Positions 20,322-29,215 of a stretch of DNA of 64,000 nucleotides are shown here, in pieces; position 1 is the first letter of the stretch, and each line of letters begins with the position of its first letter. Origin of the DNA: Streptococcus sanguinis (lineage in GTDB: Bacteria; Bacillota; Bacilli; Lactobacillales; Streptococcaceae); assembly GCF_900635155.1 (NCBI RefSeq), contig NZ_LR134002.1, positions 806,001 through 870,000 of the forward strand. Reading direction: 5' to 3'. The position numbers and the translations under genes were made by a program. The notes below the pieces were generated by a model. The model had not been told where the DNA came from and did not search any database. It saw only the letters and a list, made by a program, of their open reading frames with translations.

Positions 20322-21128
20322 ATGGATTTTTTTAGTAAAAAAAATCGTATTCTTTTGAAAGAATTAATCAAGACGGATTTTAAGTTGCGTTATCAAGGGT
20401 CCTTGGTCGGCTATCTCTGGTCGATTTTGAAGCCATTGATGATGTTTACCATCATGTATCTGGTCTTTGTCCGCTTTTTGCGCTTTGATGACGGCACACC
20501 CCACTATACAGTAGGACTCTTGCTGGGGATGGTCTTCTGGTCTTTCTTTACCGAAGCTACCAATATGGGCATGCTTTCCATCGTTTCTCGGGGAGATTTG
20601 CTGCGTAAATTGAACTTTCCAAAGCATACCATCGTCTTTTCATCAGTTCTTGGAGCAGCTATCAATTTCCTGATTAATCTGGTCGTTGTTTTCCTCTTCG
20701 CCTTGATTAATCAGGTGAAATTCGGCTTGCATACGCTGGTTATTATTCCTCTTTTTCTGGAGGTATTGGTCTTGGCAATGGGCTGCGCCCTTATGCTGTC
20801 TTCCTTGTTTGTAAAGTATCGGGATATTGGACCGATTTGGGAAGTGGCTCTTCAGGCTGGAATGTACGCCAGCCCCATTATCTACTCTCTGACCTTTCTT
20901 TTGCAGCGTAAGCAATTCTTTGTAGCTAAAATTATGATGCTCAATCCGATTGCTCAGATGCTGCAGGATATGCGCCATTTCATCGTTTCTCCTGTCAATG
21001 TCAGAGGCTGGGACATCGTGAATAACAAACTAATCGCCCTCATTCCCTACTTGATTCCTTTTGTGATATTGGCTCTAGGTTTGTTCTTCTTTAATAAAAA
21101 TGCTAAGAGATTTACGGAGATTTTATAA
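20322..21128 (+). CDS. rgpC: ABC transporter permease RgpC for rhamnan export
   Basis: This 268-residue ABC-2 type (Wzm-like) permease has six predicted helices. The N-terminal LIKTDFKLRYQGSLVGYLWSILKPL is the usual amphipathic and first-helix segment of polysaccharide exporters (residues about 12-35). With RgpD it moves the finished lipid-linked rhamnan to the outer face of the membrane. It starts 6 nt after rgpB, and its stop overlaps the rgpD start as TAATG. Confidence 0.93.
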   Translation: MDFFSKKNRILLKELIKTDFKLRYQGSLVGYLWSILKPLMMFTIMYLVFVRFLRFDDGTPHYTVGLLLGMVFWSFFTEATNMGMLSIVSRGDLLRKLNFPKHTIVFSSVLGAAINFLINLVVVFLFALINQVKFGLHTLVIIPLFLEVLVLAMGCALMLSSLFVKYRDIGPIWEVALQAGMYASPIIYSLTFLLQRKQFFVAKIMMLNPIAQMLQDMRHFIVSPVNVRGWDIVNNKLIALIPYLIPFVILALGLFFFNKNAKRFTEIL

Positions 21129-22333
21129 TGTCAAATAATATTGCAGTAAAAGTCGACCATGTAAGTAAATTCTTTCGATTGCCTACTGAGGCTACTCAGA
21201 GTTTGAGAACCAGTTTGGTCAATCGTTTTAAGGGGATCAAAGGCTACAAAGAACAGCATGTTTTGAAAGATATTTCCTTTGAAGTTGAAAAAGGGGACTT
21301 CTACGGGATTGTCGGCCGCAATGGCTCTGGTAAGTCTACCCTCCTGAAAATTATCTCTGAGATTTATATTCCGGAGAAGGGCAAGGTAACTATTGACGGT
21401 AAGTTGGTTTCCTTTATTGAGCTAGGTGTCGGTTTCAATCCAGAACTAACTGGTCGCGAAAATGTCTATATGAATGGTGCCATGCTGGGATTCTCAACAG
21501 AAGAAGTAGATGCCATGTACGATGATATTGTGGAGTTTGCTGAGCTGGGCGAGTTTATGAACCAAAAGCTCAAGAACTACTCCAGCGGTATGCAAGTGCG
21601 TCTGGCCTTTTCTGTGGCCATCAAGGCTCAGGGTGATATTCTGATTTTGGATGAGGTCTTGGCTGTCGGCGACGAAGCCTTTCAGCGTAAGTGTAATGAC
21701 TACTTCAAAGATCGTAAGGAGTCGGGCAAGACGACCATTCTCGTGACCCATGATATGGGAGCTGTTAAAAAGTATTGTAACAAGGCTGTCTTGATTGAAA
21801 ATGGCTTGGTCAAAGCTATCGGTAATCCAGATGATGTGGCCAACCAGTACAGTCTGGACAATGCGACTGAAACAAAAGCCATGAACGAAGGTTTCCAGGT
21901 TGAGAATGCAGCGGTTTCTGATTTGAAGGTTAAGCTCTTGCATTCGCCTCAGATTTCACCTGAACAAGAGATTGAATTTGAAATTTCTTATCAGGTAAAT
22001 CAAGACCTTCCGACCTATGTTTCCTTTTCATTGACAGATATCGATCGAACTATCTGGCTTTACAATGATAATTCCATGGATCAGCCAACAGAAGGACCTG
22101 GACAGAAGCGTTTGACTTACAAGTGCCATGTGTCACAGATAAATAACGCTAAGTTAAAACTGCAGGTTTCGGTGCGGGATCAGGAAGAACAGATTTTAGC
22201 CTTTGCAGACTCTCAGAACAACCCAGTTATCTTAGTCAATCGTAAGGATATTAAGGATGACGATGTCTCTGCTAAGGATTCTGCTACTGGCTTAATCCAG
22301 CGTAATGGCAGTTGGAAGATTTCTCAATCATAA
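21128..22333 (+). CDS. rgpD: ABC transporter ATPase RgpD with Wzt-like C-terminal domain
   Basis: This 401-residue protein has an N-terminal ATPase (residues about 5-240): Walker A GRNGSGKST, signature YSSGMQVRLAF, Walker B ILILDEVLAVGD, and the H-loop LVTHD. Residues about 255-400 form an extra beta-rich domain of the Wzt C-terminal type, which in related exporters recognises the polymer before export. It pairs with RgpC, whose stop it overlaps. The N-terminal segment before the Walker A motif includes the FRLPTEATQSLR insertion common in teichoic acid and rhamnan exporters. Confidence 0.93.
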   Translation: MSNNIAVKVDHVSKFFRLPTEATQSLRTSLVNRFKGIKGYKEQHVLKDISFEVEKGDFYGIVGRNGSGKSTLLKIISEIYIPEKGKVTIDGKLVSFIELGVGFNPELTGRENVYMNGAMLGFSTEEVDAMYDDIVEFAELGEFMNQKLKNYSSGMQVRLAFSVAIKAQGDILILDEVLAVGDEAFQRKCNDYFKDRKESGKTTILVTHDMGAVKKYCNKAVLIENGLVKAIGNPDDVANQYSLDNATETKAMNEGFQVENAAVSDLKVKLLHSPQISPEQEIEFEISYQVNQDLPTYVSFSLTDIDRTIWLYNDNSMDQPTEGPGQKRLTYKCHVSQINNAKLKLQVSVRDQEEQILAFADSQNNPVILVNRKDIKDDDVSAKDSATGLIQRNGSWKISQS

Positions 22334-22349
22334 AGAATAAGGTATTTTC

Positions 22350-24020
22350 ATGGAACGAATATTACTCTATGTTCATTTCAATAAATGCAATCATATAAGC
22401 GGTCATGTCTTCTACCAGTTGGAGCAGCTCAAGCCGCTTTTTTCTAAGATTATTTTTATTTCAAATAGTCCTTTGAGCAATGAGGACAAATGCCGGCTGA
22501 GAGAAGACTTGGGCATTTCTGACTTGCTTGAGCGGGATAATCGAGGCTTTGATTTTGCAGCCTGGCGTGATGGCATGAACTGGCTGGGTTTTGACACTTT
22601 GCAGAACTCAGACTCTCTGACTCTCATGAACGACACTTGCTTTGGTCCGCTATGGGATTTAGAGCCGATTTATCAGCGCTTTGAAGCGGATTCTCAAGTC
22701 GATTTTTGGGGAATGACTAATTTTCGCAAGACCAGGTACTTTGAAGAACACCTGCAGAGCTACTTTGTGACCTTTAAGCAGTCAGTTCTCAAAGACAAGG
22801 CTTTCCATGAATTTTGGTCTCAGGTAGAAGATTTTACTGACGTTCAAGATGTGATAGACCATTACGAAACCCAGTTTACCAAGCGCTTTGTAGAGGCAGG
22901 ATTCAGATATCAAGCTCTTTTTGATACCCGTCAGGAAGAAGTGGGAGAATTGGTCCATCCAGACTTTTCATACTATAAGCCACTTAGGATTCTGGAAGCG
23001 AAGGTCCCTTTTCTAAAGGTCAAGGCTCTTACGGGCAATCCTTTTTTGGCTAGGTATTTGCTGGAAGAACTTGAAACCAACTCATCCTATCCGACTTCGC
23101 TTATTAGGGAACATCTTTTCTATCATTTTGGTCCGGACCTTCCTTGTTTGCTAGTGGACAAGTATTTGTCCCAGTCAACTTCGAACTATCGTACAGATCA
23201 GCCTGTCCTCCTGCATATTCATGTAACGGATTTTCCTATTTTTCAGCAGTATCAGGACAAGCTATTCTCTCTCTCGTCTCAGTATCAGTATTTAGTGACA
23301 ACAAATCAGCCAGAAGTGCGGAAGCAGCTGCAGATAGCGCTGGCTCATCTGGGCAATAAAGTACAGATTATCCTAAGTCAGAAATCTCATGCCTTTCTTG
23401 CCATGCTGGAGCAGAAGGAAATTCTGCAAAACTATGCTTATATCGGCCATCTATCTACTCATAGGTTGGTGGAGAATCAGGCAGTTTTTGACCAAACCAT
23501 GCGCTCTGATTTGATAAATATGATGGTGGATTATGCGGATGCAAGTATAGAAGCGTTGGAGCAGGAGTCTGCTGTAGGGCTTGTTATTCCGGATTTGCCG
23601 CGCCTAGTCAGAGACGGCTTGTTTGAGTCAGAACTGCCGCGTCTAAGGCTGGCTGCTATCTGGCAGGAAGCTAGTTTGCATAAGTCTTTTGACTTGATGA
23701 CCGCCCCTTCTCTGACGAGAGTCTATGGCGGTTTCTTATGGTTCAAATATTCTGCTTTGGCTAGTGTGTTCCAGATGAAAAGCTTAGAAAGTTTGCCATC
23801 CTCTGATCAGGAGCTGTCTGATGTTTTAGAGCATTTATTGGTCTATATAGCTTGGGACAATCATTATGATTTCAAGATTATGCCCTTATCTTCCCTCCCC
23901 CCTTTACTGGACTGGCAGAGGAAAAGGGAAGAGTTGACCGAGCAAAAAGAAACATTAAGTCAGAAAAATTTATCTCAAAAGATACGAAATCGTTTGTCCA
24001 ATCTTTTAAAGAAAAAGTGA
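22350..24020 (+). CDS. rgpF: Rhamnosyltransferase RgpF
   Basis: This 556-residue protein belongs to the RgpF family, which adds the alternate rhamnose residue of the rhamnan chain. The family domain covers residues about 1-300, with ERDNRGFDFAAWRDG, LMNDTCFGPLWDL and FWGMTNFR visible. The rest is a less conserved helical part with a basic tail. Its first domain is clearly related to the middle module of the 993-residue enzyme at 12596-15577, so the locus has two RgpF-type domains. It begins 16 nt after rgpD. Confidence 0.9.
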   Translation: MERILLYVHFNKCNHISGHVFYQLEQLKPLFSKIIFISNSPLSNEDKCRLREDLGISDLLERDNRGFDFAAWRDGMNWLGFDTLQNSDSLTLMNDTCFGPLWDLEPIYQRFEADSQVDFWGMTNFRKTRYFEEHLQSYFVTFKQSVLKDKAFHEFWSQVEDFTDVQDVIDHYETQFTKRFVEAGFRYQALFDTRQEEVGELVHPDFSYYKPLRILEAKVPFLKVKALTGNPFLARYLLEELETNSSYPTSLIREHLFYHFGPDLPCLLVDKYLSQSTSNYRTDQPVLLHIHVTDFPIFQQYQDKLFSLSSQYQYLVTTNQPEVRKQLQIALAHLGNKVQIILSQKSHAFLAMLEQKEILQNYAYIGHLSTHRLVENQAVFDQTMRSDLINMMVDYADASIEALEQESAVGLVIPDLPRLVRDGLFESELPRLRLAAIWQEASLHKSFDLMTAPSLTRVYGGFLWFKYSALASVFQMKSLESLPSSDQELSDVLEHLLVYIAWDNHYDFKIMPLSSLPPLLDWQRKREELTEQKETLSQKNLSQKIRNRLSNLLKKK

Positions 24021-24077
24021 GATTCTTGATTCACAAAAAATTTCGCTAGAGAATATAACTATTTACCAGAAAGAAAA

Positions 24078-26546
24078 ATGAAATTTTTACTCAAACACTA
24101 TAAGCAGTTCTCATACTTACTGATTAGTTTTTTACTTTTAGATACAGTCGCTGTTACGACGGTTTTATTGTTGGAGGAAGGCGAAAATTTGCGGAATTAT
24201 CCAGCCTTGTGGCTGACCTTTCTGATGCTGCTCCCTCTTTTGTTTGGCTTGGGTAAGCTCTTGTCTCAGCTCTTCAGCAAAGGATTCTTTATATGGTCAG
24301 CTATTATTTACGCTCTCTATACGGGATTTTCTTACTTACTGACAGTAACGCAGCATGTCAATGATTTTGAGTTCAAAGCAGATCAAGTGTTTAGCAATCA
24401 TTTTTGGCAGTTTAACTCCCTACCTGGCTTGCTTTTGATTTTCTTATTTGCTTATATTTTTATTCATTTTCCAAAGCTTAAAAAACGCTTTCCAGGTAAG
24501 TTCTTGCAAGTTACTAAGAAAAATAGAGAGGTACTAGAAAATCTTTTTCTGTCCCAGATTTTCCTCTTCCTCTCTTTGATGGATGATAAGATGCCGGAAT
24601 TGCTACATCACCAGAGCTATTTAGTGAATTTCCTTGAGGAAGGCAAGTTGGAAATAACGCAGAACTTTATGCTAACTTTCCTCTGCCTTATCGCACTTAT
24701 CTTTATCCTGCTTTCTCTCCCAAGCTTTCTAGCTGTTAAGGGATTGCGCGATCTCGCTCAAAATAAAGCCAGTGTTTCTGTTGCTTTTGTGTTGAGTACA
24801 GTGTTTGCTCTTGTCTTTAATTACACCATTCAAAATACTATCCGTGGAGATGTAGTTGTTTTAGAGAGGTACCTTTTCACTGGAGCCAGTCTTTTTCAAA
24901 TCATTGTCTTTTTCATGATTTTTATGGCTCTTTACCTGATTTTCAATCATTTTCTCCTGCCAACCATGCTGATAACAGCCTTAGTGGTGATTGCCACCAT
25001 AGCTAGCAGTCTGAAATTCCAGTATCGCCAAGAGCCAATTTTGCCTAGCGATATGGTCTGGCTGAGAAATCCTAAGACCCTCTTTGACTTTCTCGGAGGC
25101 AATTATGGATTATATGCTTTCTTGGGACTGGCTGCTCTAGGCGCTTTCTATTGGTATTTGCGCAAGAAAATCTTGCCAGGAAAGCTCATTACCGTTCTTA
25201 AATACCAGCTCCTCTTGCTAGTCCTGCCCCTGGTCTTTTTCTTGGGAGTCATGGATATATTTGCCACTAAAAAGAATGGTAAAATAGTAGAGAATATTCC
25301 AGTTATTTCGGTCTTGAATAATTACCATGACCTGACTTGGATGGGAAATACTGTCAATTCACAGCTGCGCTCCCTTTCCTTTGTCTGGTTTTCACAGATG
25401 TCCGATACAACCATGATCGAACCGCGTGGCTATTCCAAAGCAAAGATTCAAGAGATAGAAAAGAAATACAAGGGGATTGCTGAAGATATTAACAAAGAGC
25501 GCCAGAATAAAATCGAAGATCAAACGGTAATTTACCTCCTGAGTGAAAGCTTTTCTGACCCTGCTCGGGTTGACGGTGTAACTATGTCTGAGAATCCAAT
25601 TCCTTATATCCAGGAAGTTAAAACTCGCACCACTAGTGGACTTATGAAGTCAGACGGCTATGGTGGAGGAACGGCCAACATGGAATTTCAAACCCTGACT
25701 GGTTTGCCTTTTTATAATCTGTCTCCATCTATTTCGGTTCTCTATACTGAAATTGTCCCGAGGATGAATAGATTCCCTTCCATTAGTGATGCTTATTCAT
25801 CTAAGAATCGAACAGTAATCCATCTGGCTTCTCCTAGCAATTATGCCAGAAATGTCATTTACCAGGATTTGGGATTTGATACCTTTATTCACTATGGTAC
25901 CAAAGGCTTGAAAGGTGATAATATAGGTGGTAATTACAGCGATCAAACGACTTATAATCAAGTCTTGGAGCATTTGAATGGCAAGCAGGGACAGTTTTTC
26001 TCTGTCATGACCATGCAGAACCACATGCCTTGGAGTGAGCCCAATCCTGTCTACATGTCTGCCAGCTATCCTGACTTTAGCAAGGAAGGGAACGAATCTC
26101 TTTCCAGCTATGTCAGAATGCTTTACCATACAGATCAGGCGACCAAGGATTTTCTTGAGAAGCTTTCAAAGGTAGATAAAAAGGTAACAGTCGTCTTTTA
26201 TGGCGATCATCTGCCAGGTCTCTATCCTCAGTCAGCCTTTAAAGAAGATCCAGAAAGCCAATATCTGACAGATTATTTCGTTTGGAGCAATTATGAAACT
26301 CCTAAACTTGATTATCCAAGAGTCAATTCTAGTGATTTCTCCGCTCTCTTACTGGAGCAGACAAATTCCAAAGTATCACCTTACTATGCTTTATTAACAG
26401 AAGTATTGCATAAGGCTAGTGTAGATAAAAAGGAATTGGACGAAGAAGCACAGGAAATAGCAGATGATTTGAAACTGATTGAGTATGATATGGTCAGAGG
26501 CAAGGGCTATTTGTCTGATAGCTTCTTTAAGACAGCAAAATCATAA
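24078..26546 (+). CDS. gacH: GacH/SccH-like glycerol-phosphate transferase
   Basis: This 822-residue membrane enzyme resembles LTA synthases but is longer. About eleven transmembrane helices (residues 10-400) precede an extracellular sulfatase-fold domain (about 475-780). Metal-site residues are visible: Glu490 in LLSESFSD, the nucleophile Thr532 in GGGTANMEF, and Asp710-His711 in YGDHLPG, two residues offset from the positions reported for group A GacH (from memory). GacH moves glycerol phosphate from phosphatidylglycerol to polysaccharide side chains, giving the polymer negative charge. The place directly after rgpF fits that role. The 57-nt gap to rgpF has no terminator, so it is probably in the rgp operon. 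Confidence 0.85.
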   Translation: MKFLLKHYKQFSYLLISFLLLDTVAVTTVLLLEEGENLRNYPALWLTFLMLLPLLFGLGKLLSQLFSKGFFIWSAIIYALYTGFSYLLTVTQHVNDFEFKADQVFSNHFWQFNSLPGLLLIFLFAYIFIHFPKLKKRFPGKFLQVTKKNREVLENLFLSQIFLFLSLMDDKMPELLHHQSYLVNFLEEGKLEITQNFMLTFLCLIALIFILLSLPSFLAVKGLRDLAQNKASVSVAFVLSTVFALVFNYTIQNTIRGDVVVLERYLFTGASLFQIIVFFMIFMALYLIFNHFLLPTMLITALVVIATIASSLKFQYRQEPILPSDMVWLRNPKTLFDFLGGNYGLYAFLGLAALGAFYWYLRKKILPGKLITVLKYQLLLLVLPLVFFLGVMDIFATKKNGKIVENIPVISVLNNYHDLTWMGNTVNSQLRSLSFVWFSQMSDTTMIEPRGYSKAKIQEIEKKYKGIAEDINKERQNKIEDQTVIYLLSESFSDPARVDGVTMSENPIPYIQEVKTRTTSGLMKSDGYGGGTANMEFQTLTGLPFYNLSPSISVLYTEIVPRMNRFPSISDAYSSKNRTVIHLASPSNYARNVIYQDLGFDTFIHYGTKGLKGDNIGGNYSDQTTYNQVLEHLNGKQGQFFSVMTMQNHMPWSEPNPVYMSASYPDFSKEGNESLSSYVRMLYHTDQATKDFLEKLSKVDKKVTVVFYGDHLPGLYPQSAFKEDPESQYLTDYFVWSNYETPKLDYPRVNSSDFSALLLEQTNSKVSPYYALLTEVLHKASVDKKELDEEAQEIADDLKLIEYDMVRGKGYLSDSFFKTAKS

Positions 26547-26553
26547 ATAAAAA

Positions 26554-26587
26554 AATAGAATAGGCAAGTCTACCTGTTCTATTTTTT
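26554..26587 (+). terminator. Terminator of the rgp-gacH operon
   Basis: The stem AATAGAATAGG/CCTGTTCTATT (one G-T pair) is followed by six Ts. Confidence 0.8.
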
Positions 26588-26596
26588 CTTAATTTA

Positions 26597-26605
26597 TGCT
26601 AAACT
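26597..26605 (+). promoter_or_regulatory. Extended -10 promoter of the EbsA-like gene
   Basis: TGC-TAAACT lies at 26597-26605, directly after the terminator; the -35 is poor. The start near 26612 leaves a 14-nt leader containing GGGGGTG. Confidence 0.45.
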
Positions 26606-26625
26606 AGTAGTATGGGGGTGTGAGC

Positions 26626-27114
26626 ATGATAAAGATTTTTGGTAAGGTTCGCTATCACTGGCAGCCAGATGTAGCTATCCTGATAATATATTGGTCTTTA
26701 TCGGTCATTCCGATTTTTGTTGGCCTGGCTTTGATGTATGAAAGCTCACGAGTGCCGACTCTTGTTCTGTTTTCTTTCTTCTTGTTCATGGTTTTGTTGG
26801 GAATGGGAGTTCATCGTTATTTTACCATTTATGACGATGGAACCTTGCGAATTATCACAGCTAATCCCTTTACTCCGATAAAGGTCAAGATTTCAGATAT
26901 TGAAAAAGTCGAAGTGACCAAGACGTCAATTACCTTATATTTTAAAGTGCAGAGCCGCAGCCGGAGTTTTTGTATGCGCAAGTGGCCTAAGAAATATTTT
27001 GTCAACGCCCTGGCCCTGAATGAGCATTTTAAGGGTGAGGTAGAATTAGTAGATAATTTTACCCATATTGACTATTTTGAAGCTTACTATGGCAGTCAGT
27101 CCAAAAAATCCTAG
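26626..27114 (+). CDS. EbsA-like membrane protein
   Basis: This 162-residue protein has two transmembrane helices (about residues 15-35 and 43-63) followed by a soluble domain of about 90 residues with a PH-like pattern. It resembles the EbsA family named from enterococcal pore-formation/aggregation studies; its biochemical role is unknown. The ATG at 26626 is chosen because GGGGGTG (26614-26620) precedes it; the in-frame GTG at 26620 overlaps that site. The stop overlaps the convergent ferredoxin stop by 4 bp, with no terminator between them. Confidence 0.65.
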   Translation: MIKIFGKVRYHWQPDVAILIIYWSLSVIPIFVGLALMYESSRVPTLVLFSFFLFMVLLGMGVHRYFTIYDDGTLRIITANPFTPIKVKISDIEKVEVTKTSITLYFKVQSRSRSFCMRKWPKKYFVNALALNEHFKGEVELVDNFTHIDYFEAYYGSQSKKS

Positions 27115-27308
27115 TCTTTCAAAAGAGCTCGGGTTGGGCAGTTTTTGATGGCTTCCACGACATCGGGATCCTCAGCGATTTCCTTTTCTAGGAGCTGGTC
27201 GTCCTGGTAAAATTTGACGATGCCATTGTCATGATAGTCAAAAAGATCTGAGTAGGTTTGACAAAGCCCGCAGGCAATGCACCGTTCGGGAATGAGTGTT
27301 ACTTTCAT
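27111..27308 (-). CDS. fer: Single-cluster [4Fe-4S] ferredoxin
   Basis: This 65-residue protein binds one [4Fe-4S] cluster through CIACGLC (three cysteines) and a distant Cys in KNCPTRAL. The acidic middle suits an electron carrier. Partners are unknown; in streptococci this small ferredoxin lies beside cmk as here. An ATG at 27314 is also in frame, but the -10 box TACAAT ends right beside it and the predicted transcription start falls on the ATG at 27308, so I choose the shorter form, translated without a leader. The gene is divergent from the LysM gene and convergent with the EbsA-like gene. Confidence 0.85.
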   Translation of the reverse strand: MKVTLIPERCIACGLCQTYSDLFDYHDNGIVKFYQDDQLLEKEIAEDPDVVEAIKNCPTRALLKD

Positions 27309-27314
27309 ACCCAT

Positions 27315-27343
27315 ATTGTAATAAGATTTTAAGAAAAACTCAA
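27315..27343 (-). promoter_or_regulatory. Promoter of fer, predicted leaderless
   Basis: On the minus strand, TTGAGT (27343-27338) and TACAAT (27320-27315) have an ideal 17-bp spacer. Seven bases downstream lies the A of the ATG at 27308. No ribosome site exists for either ATG. Confidence 0.65.
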
Positions 27344-27353
27344 GGAGGAAGTC

Positions 27354-27791
27354 ATGGAAAAAGAACCATGGGAAGAAGATGTATACGATAACGGAGAAGA
27401 AAAGTTGAAACGAACTAAGAAGTTTAGCGCTTTGAATGCAGACCGCTTGTTGACCATATTAACCATTATTTTCTGTATTTTAGTGGTTGCGGTGGTGTGC
27501 TTCTTGACCTATCTTTCTACTGGAGGAAGTAATAGACAGACCCAAATGGAAGGTTTCTACGGCACTTCAGCAGCAAGTTCCAGCAGTGAAGCGTCTTCTA
27601 CAGCAGAGCAGCCAGCGGCAAATACTACAGAATCATCTGAGGGGACTCTGACTGTCCAGCCTGGTGAAGGTGAGGCAGCCATTGCGGCGCGTGCAGGTAT
27701 TTCCATTGCCAAGCTTGAACAGCTTAACCCTTCTCATATGTCCACTGGTTCTTGGTATGCCAATCCAGGTGACGTTGTGAAGATTGAGTAG
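27354..27791 (+). CDS. SAG1386/EF1546-type surface protein with LysM-like domain
   Basis: This 145-residue protein has a charged cytoplasmic N-terminus (residues 1-32), one transmembrane helix (about 33-57), a Ser/Ala/Thr/Glu-rich extracellular linker (about 60-100) and a C-terminal LysM-like domain of about 45 residues (LTVQPGEGEAAIAARAGISI, ending YANPGDVVKIE). It is thus a type II membrane protein with a peptidoglycan-binding end. Its function is unknown. It precedes cmk by 9 nt, so the two form an operon. AAGGAGG precedes the start. Confidence 0.82.
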   Translation: MEKEPWEEDVYDNGEEKLKRTKKFSALNADRLLTILTIIFCILVVAVVCFLTYLSTGGSNRQTQMEGFYGTSAASSSSEASSTAEQPAANTTESSEGTLTVQPGEGEAAIAARAGISIAKLEQLNPSHMSTGSWYANPGDVVKIE

Positions 27792-27800
27792 GAGTCAGCC

Positions 27801-28478
27801 ATGAAACAGATTCAAATTGCGATTGACGGTCCTGCTTCCAGTGGAAAATCGACCGTAGCCAAGATTATTGCTAAGGATTTTGGCTATACTTATTTAGATA
27901 CAGGAGCCATGTATCGGGCTGCAACCTATTTGGCTCTGCGGCATCATCTGACGGAAGCAGATGCCACTGAAATTGTAGACTTGCTCAATAATCATTCGGT
28001 CAGTTTTGGTCGGGCGGAAGATGGCGAGCAGTTGGTCTTTGTCGGAGATGTAGATGTCACCCACCCAATTCGGGAAAATGAAGTCACCAATAATGTTTCC
28101 TGGGTATCTGCCATTCCTCAAGTCCGTGAGAAACTGGTTGCCTTGCAGCAGCAAATTGCAGCTCAGGGAGGGATTGTCATGGATGGCCGTGATATTGGAA
28201 CGGTTGTCTTGCCTCAGGCTGAGCTCAAGATTTATCTGGTAGCTTCGGTTGAAGAAAGAGCTGAGCGCCGTTACAAGGAAAATCTATCTAAAGGCATTCC
28301 AGCTGATTTGGAGAAACTGAAAGAAGAAATTGCAGAGCGGGACTATAAGGACAGTCATCGTGAGGTTTCGCCGTTGAAACCGGCAGACGATGCCATTCAT
28401 TTTGATACCACGGGTGTTGGCATTTCCGAAGTTGTTGCATTTATCGAAGAAAAAGCGAAAAAAATCATTGACAAATAA
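27801..28478 (+). CDS. cmk: Cytidylate kinase
   Basis: This 225-residue cytoplasmic kinase phosphorylates CMP and dCMP with ATP. The P-loop [14 protein letters not shown] is at residues 7-20, the [10 protein letters not shown] motif follows, [12 protein letters not shown] is the CMP-binding signature, and RRYKE...ERDYKDSHR forms the lid region. Length is standard. The strong infC promoter lies inside the last codons of this gene. Confidence 0.96.
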   Translation: MKQIQIAIDGPASSGKSTVAKIIAKDFGYTYLDTGAMYRAATYLALRHHLTEADATEIVDLLNNHSVSFGRAEDGEQLVFVGDVDVTHPIRENEVTNNVSWVSAIPQVREKLVALQQQIAAQGGIVMDGRDIGTVVLPQAELKIYLVASVEERAERRYKENLSKGIPADLEKLKEEIAERDYKDSHREVSPLKPADDAIHFDTTGVGISEVVAFIEEKAKKIIDK

Positions 28479-28496
28479 AATGAAACTTGGTATGAT
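28468..28496 (+). promoter_or_regulatory. Promoter of infC-rpmI-rplT
   Basis: A perfect TTGACA (28468-28473), a 17-bp spacer and TATGAT (28491-28496) preceded by TGG. The -35 box overlaps the end of cmk. This is the best consensus promoter in the window, as expected for translation genes. Confidence 0.85.
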
Positions 28497-28502
28497 AGTA
28501 GA

Positions 28503-28651
28503 GTTGAGAAAAGCAGAAGTGAGAACTTCTCGCCTTGCGACTAACGTTGTCTGGCTCTACAGGATTCAGTTTCAGAAATGAAATACTATCATGTAGTGCG
28601 GGTTTGCGTTAGCAGGTCCGCACTTGTTTTTCTCTAAAAATAAAAAAAGAG
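28503..28651 (+). promoter_or_regulatory. Structured leader of infC with transcription attenuator
   Basis: About 150 nt of untranslated RNA precede infC. It contains an early hairpin AGAAGT-GAGA-ACTTCT (about 28514-28529) and ends with an intrinsic terminator: stem AGTGCGG/CCGCACT (28595-28601 with 28618-28624) followed by TGTTTTTCTC. A terminator between a strong promoter and the first gene implies regulated read-through. The position equals that of L20-autoregulated leaders of other Firmicutes, but I cannot confirm that the ligand here is L20. Confidence 0.75.
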
Positions 28652-28660
28652 GTGAAAACC

Positions 28661-29182
28661 ATAGCAAAACAAGACTTATTCATCAATGATGAAATTCGTG
28701 TGCGTGAAGTTCGCTTGATCGGTCTTGACGGCGAACAGTTAGGTATTAAACCGCTGAGCGAAGCGCAGTCTCTTGCGGATGAAGCAAATGTCGATTTGGT
28801 CCTGATTCAGCCACAAGCTAAACCACCTGTTGCAAAAATTATGGACTATGGCAAGTTCAAATTTGAGTACCAGAAAAAACAAAAAGAACAACGCAAGAAA
28901 CAAAGTGTTGTTACTGTGAAGGAAGTACGTCTCAGTCCAACTATTGACAAGGGAGACTTTGACACTAAACTTCGCAACGCACGCAAGTTCCTTGAAAAAG
29001 GAAATAAAATAAAGGTATCTATCCGTTTCAAAGGTCGGATGATTACCCACAAAGAAATTGGGGCTAAAGTTTTAGCAGATTTTGCTGAAGCGACTCAGGA
29101 TGTTGCTATCATTGAGCAAAAGCCTAAGATGGATGGACGTCAGATGTTCATGCAGATGGCGCCAATTCCTGACAAAAAATAG
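28661..29182 (+). CDS. infC: Translation initiation factor IF-3 with AUA start
   Basis: This 173-residue factor keeps 30S subunits apart from 50S and checks start-codon choice. The N-terminal domain begins [20 protein letters not shown], the helical linker contains [16 protein letters not shown], and the C-terminal domain contains [18 protein letters not shown] and [10 protein letters not shown]. No ATG, GTG or TTG is well placed. The ribosome site GAGGTG (28649-28654) contains the only GTG (28652), and AUA at 28661 is at the right distance. A rare start is the rule for infC because IF-3 represses its own message through it. A longer product from 28652 cannot be excluded. Confidence 0.85.
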   Translation: MAKQDLFINDEIRVREVRLIGLDGEQLGIKPLSEAQSLADEANVDLVLIQPQAKPPVAKIMDYGKFKFEYQKKQKEQRKKQSVVTVKEVRLSPTIDKGDFDTKLRNARKFLEKGNKIKVSIRFKGRMITHKEIGAKVLADFAEATQDVAIIEQKPKMDGRQMFMQMAPIPDKK

Positions 29183-29215
29183 ATTGTCAGAAAGATAGAA
29201 AAAGGAGAAAACATT

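Noticed and set aside
28652..28654. GTG start for infC
   Set aside because: The codon is part of the GAGGTG ribosome site; AUA at 28661 has correct spacing and fits the rare-start habit of infC. Not fully excluded.
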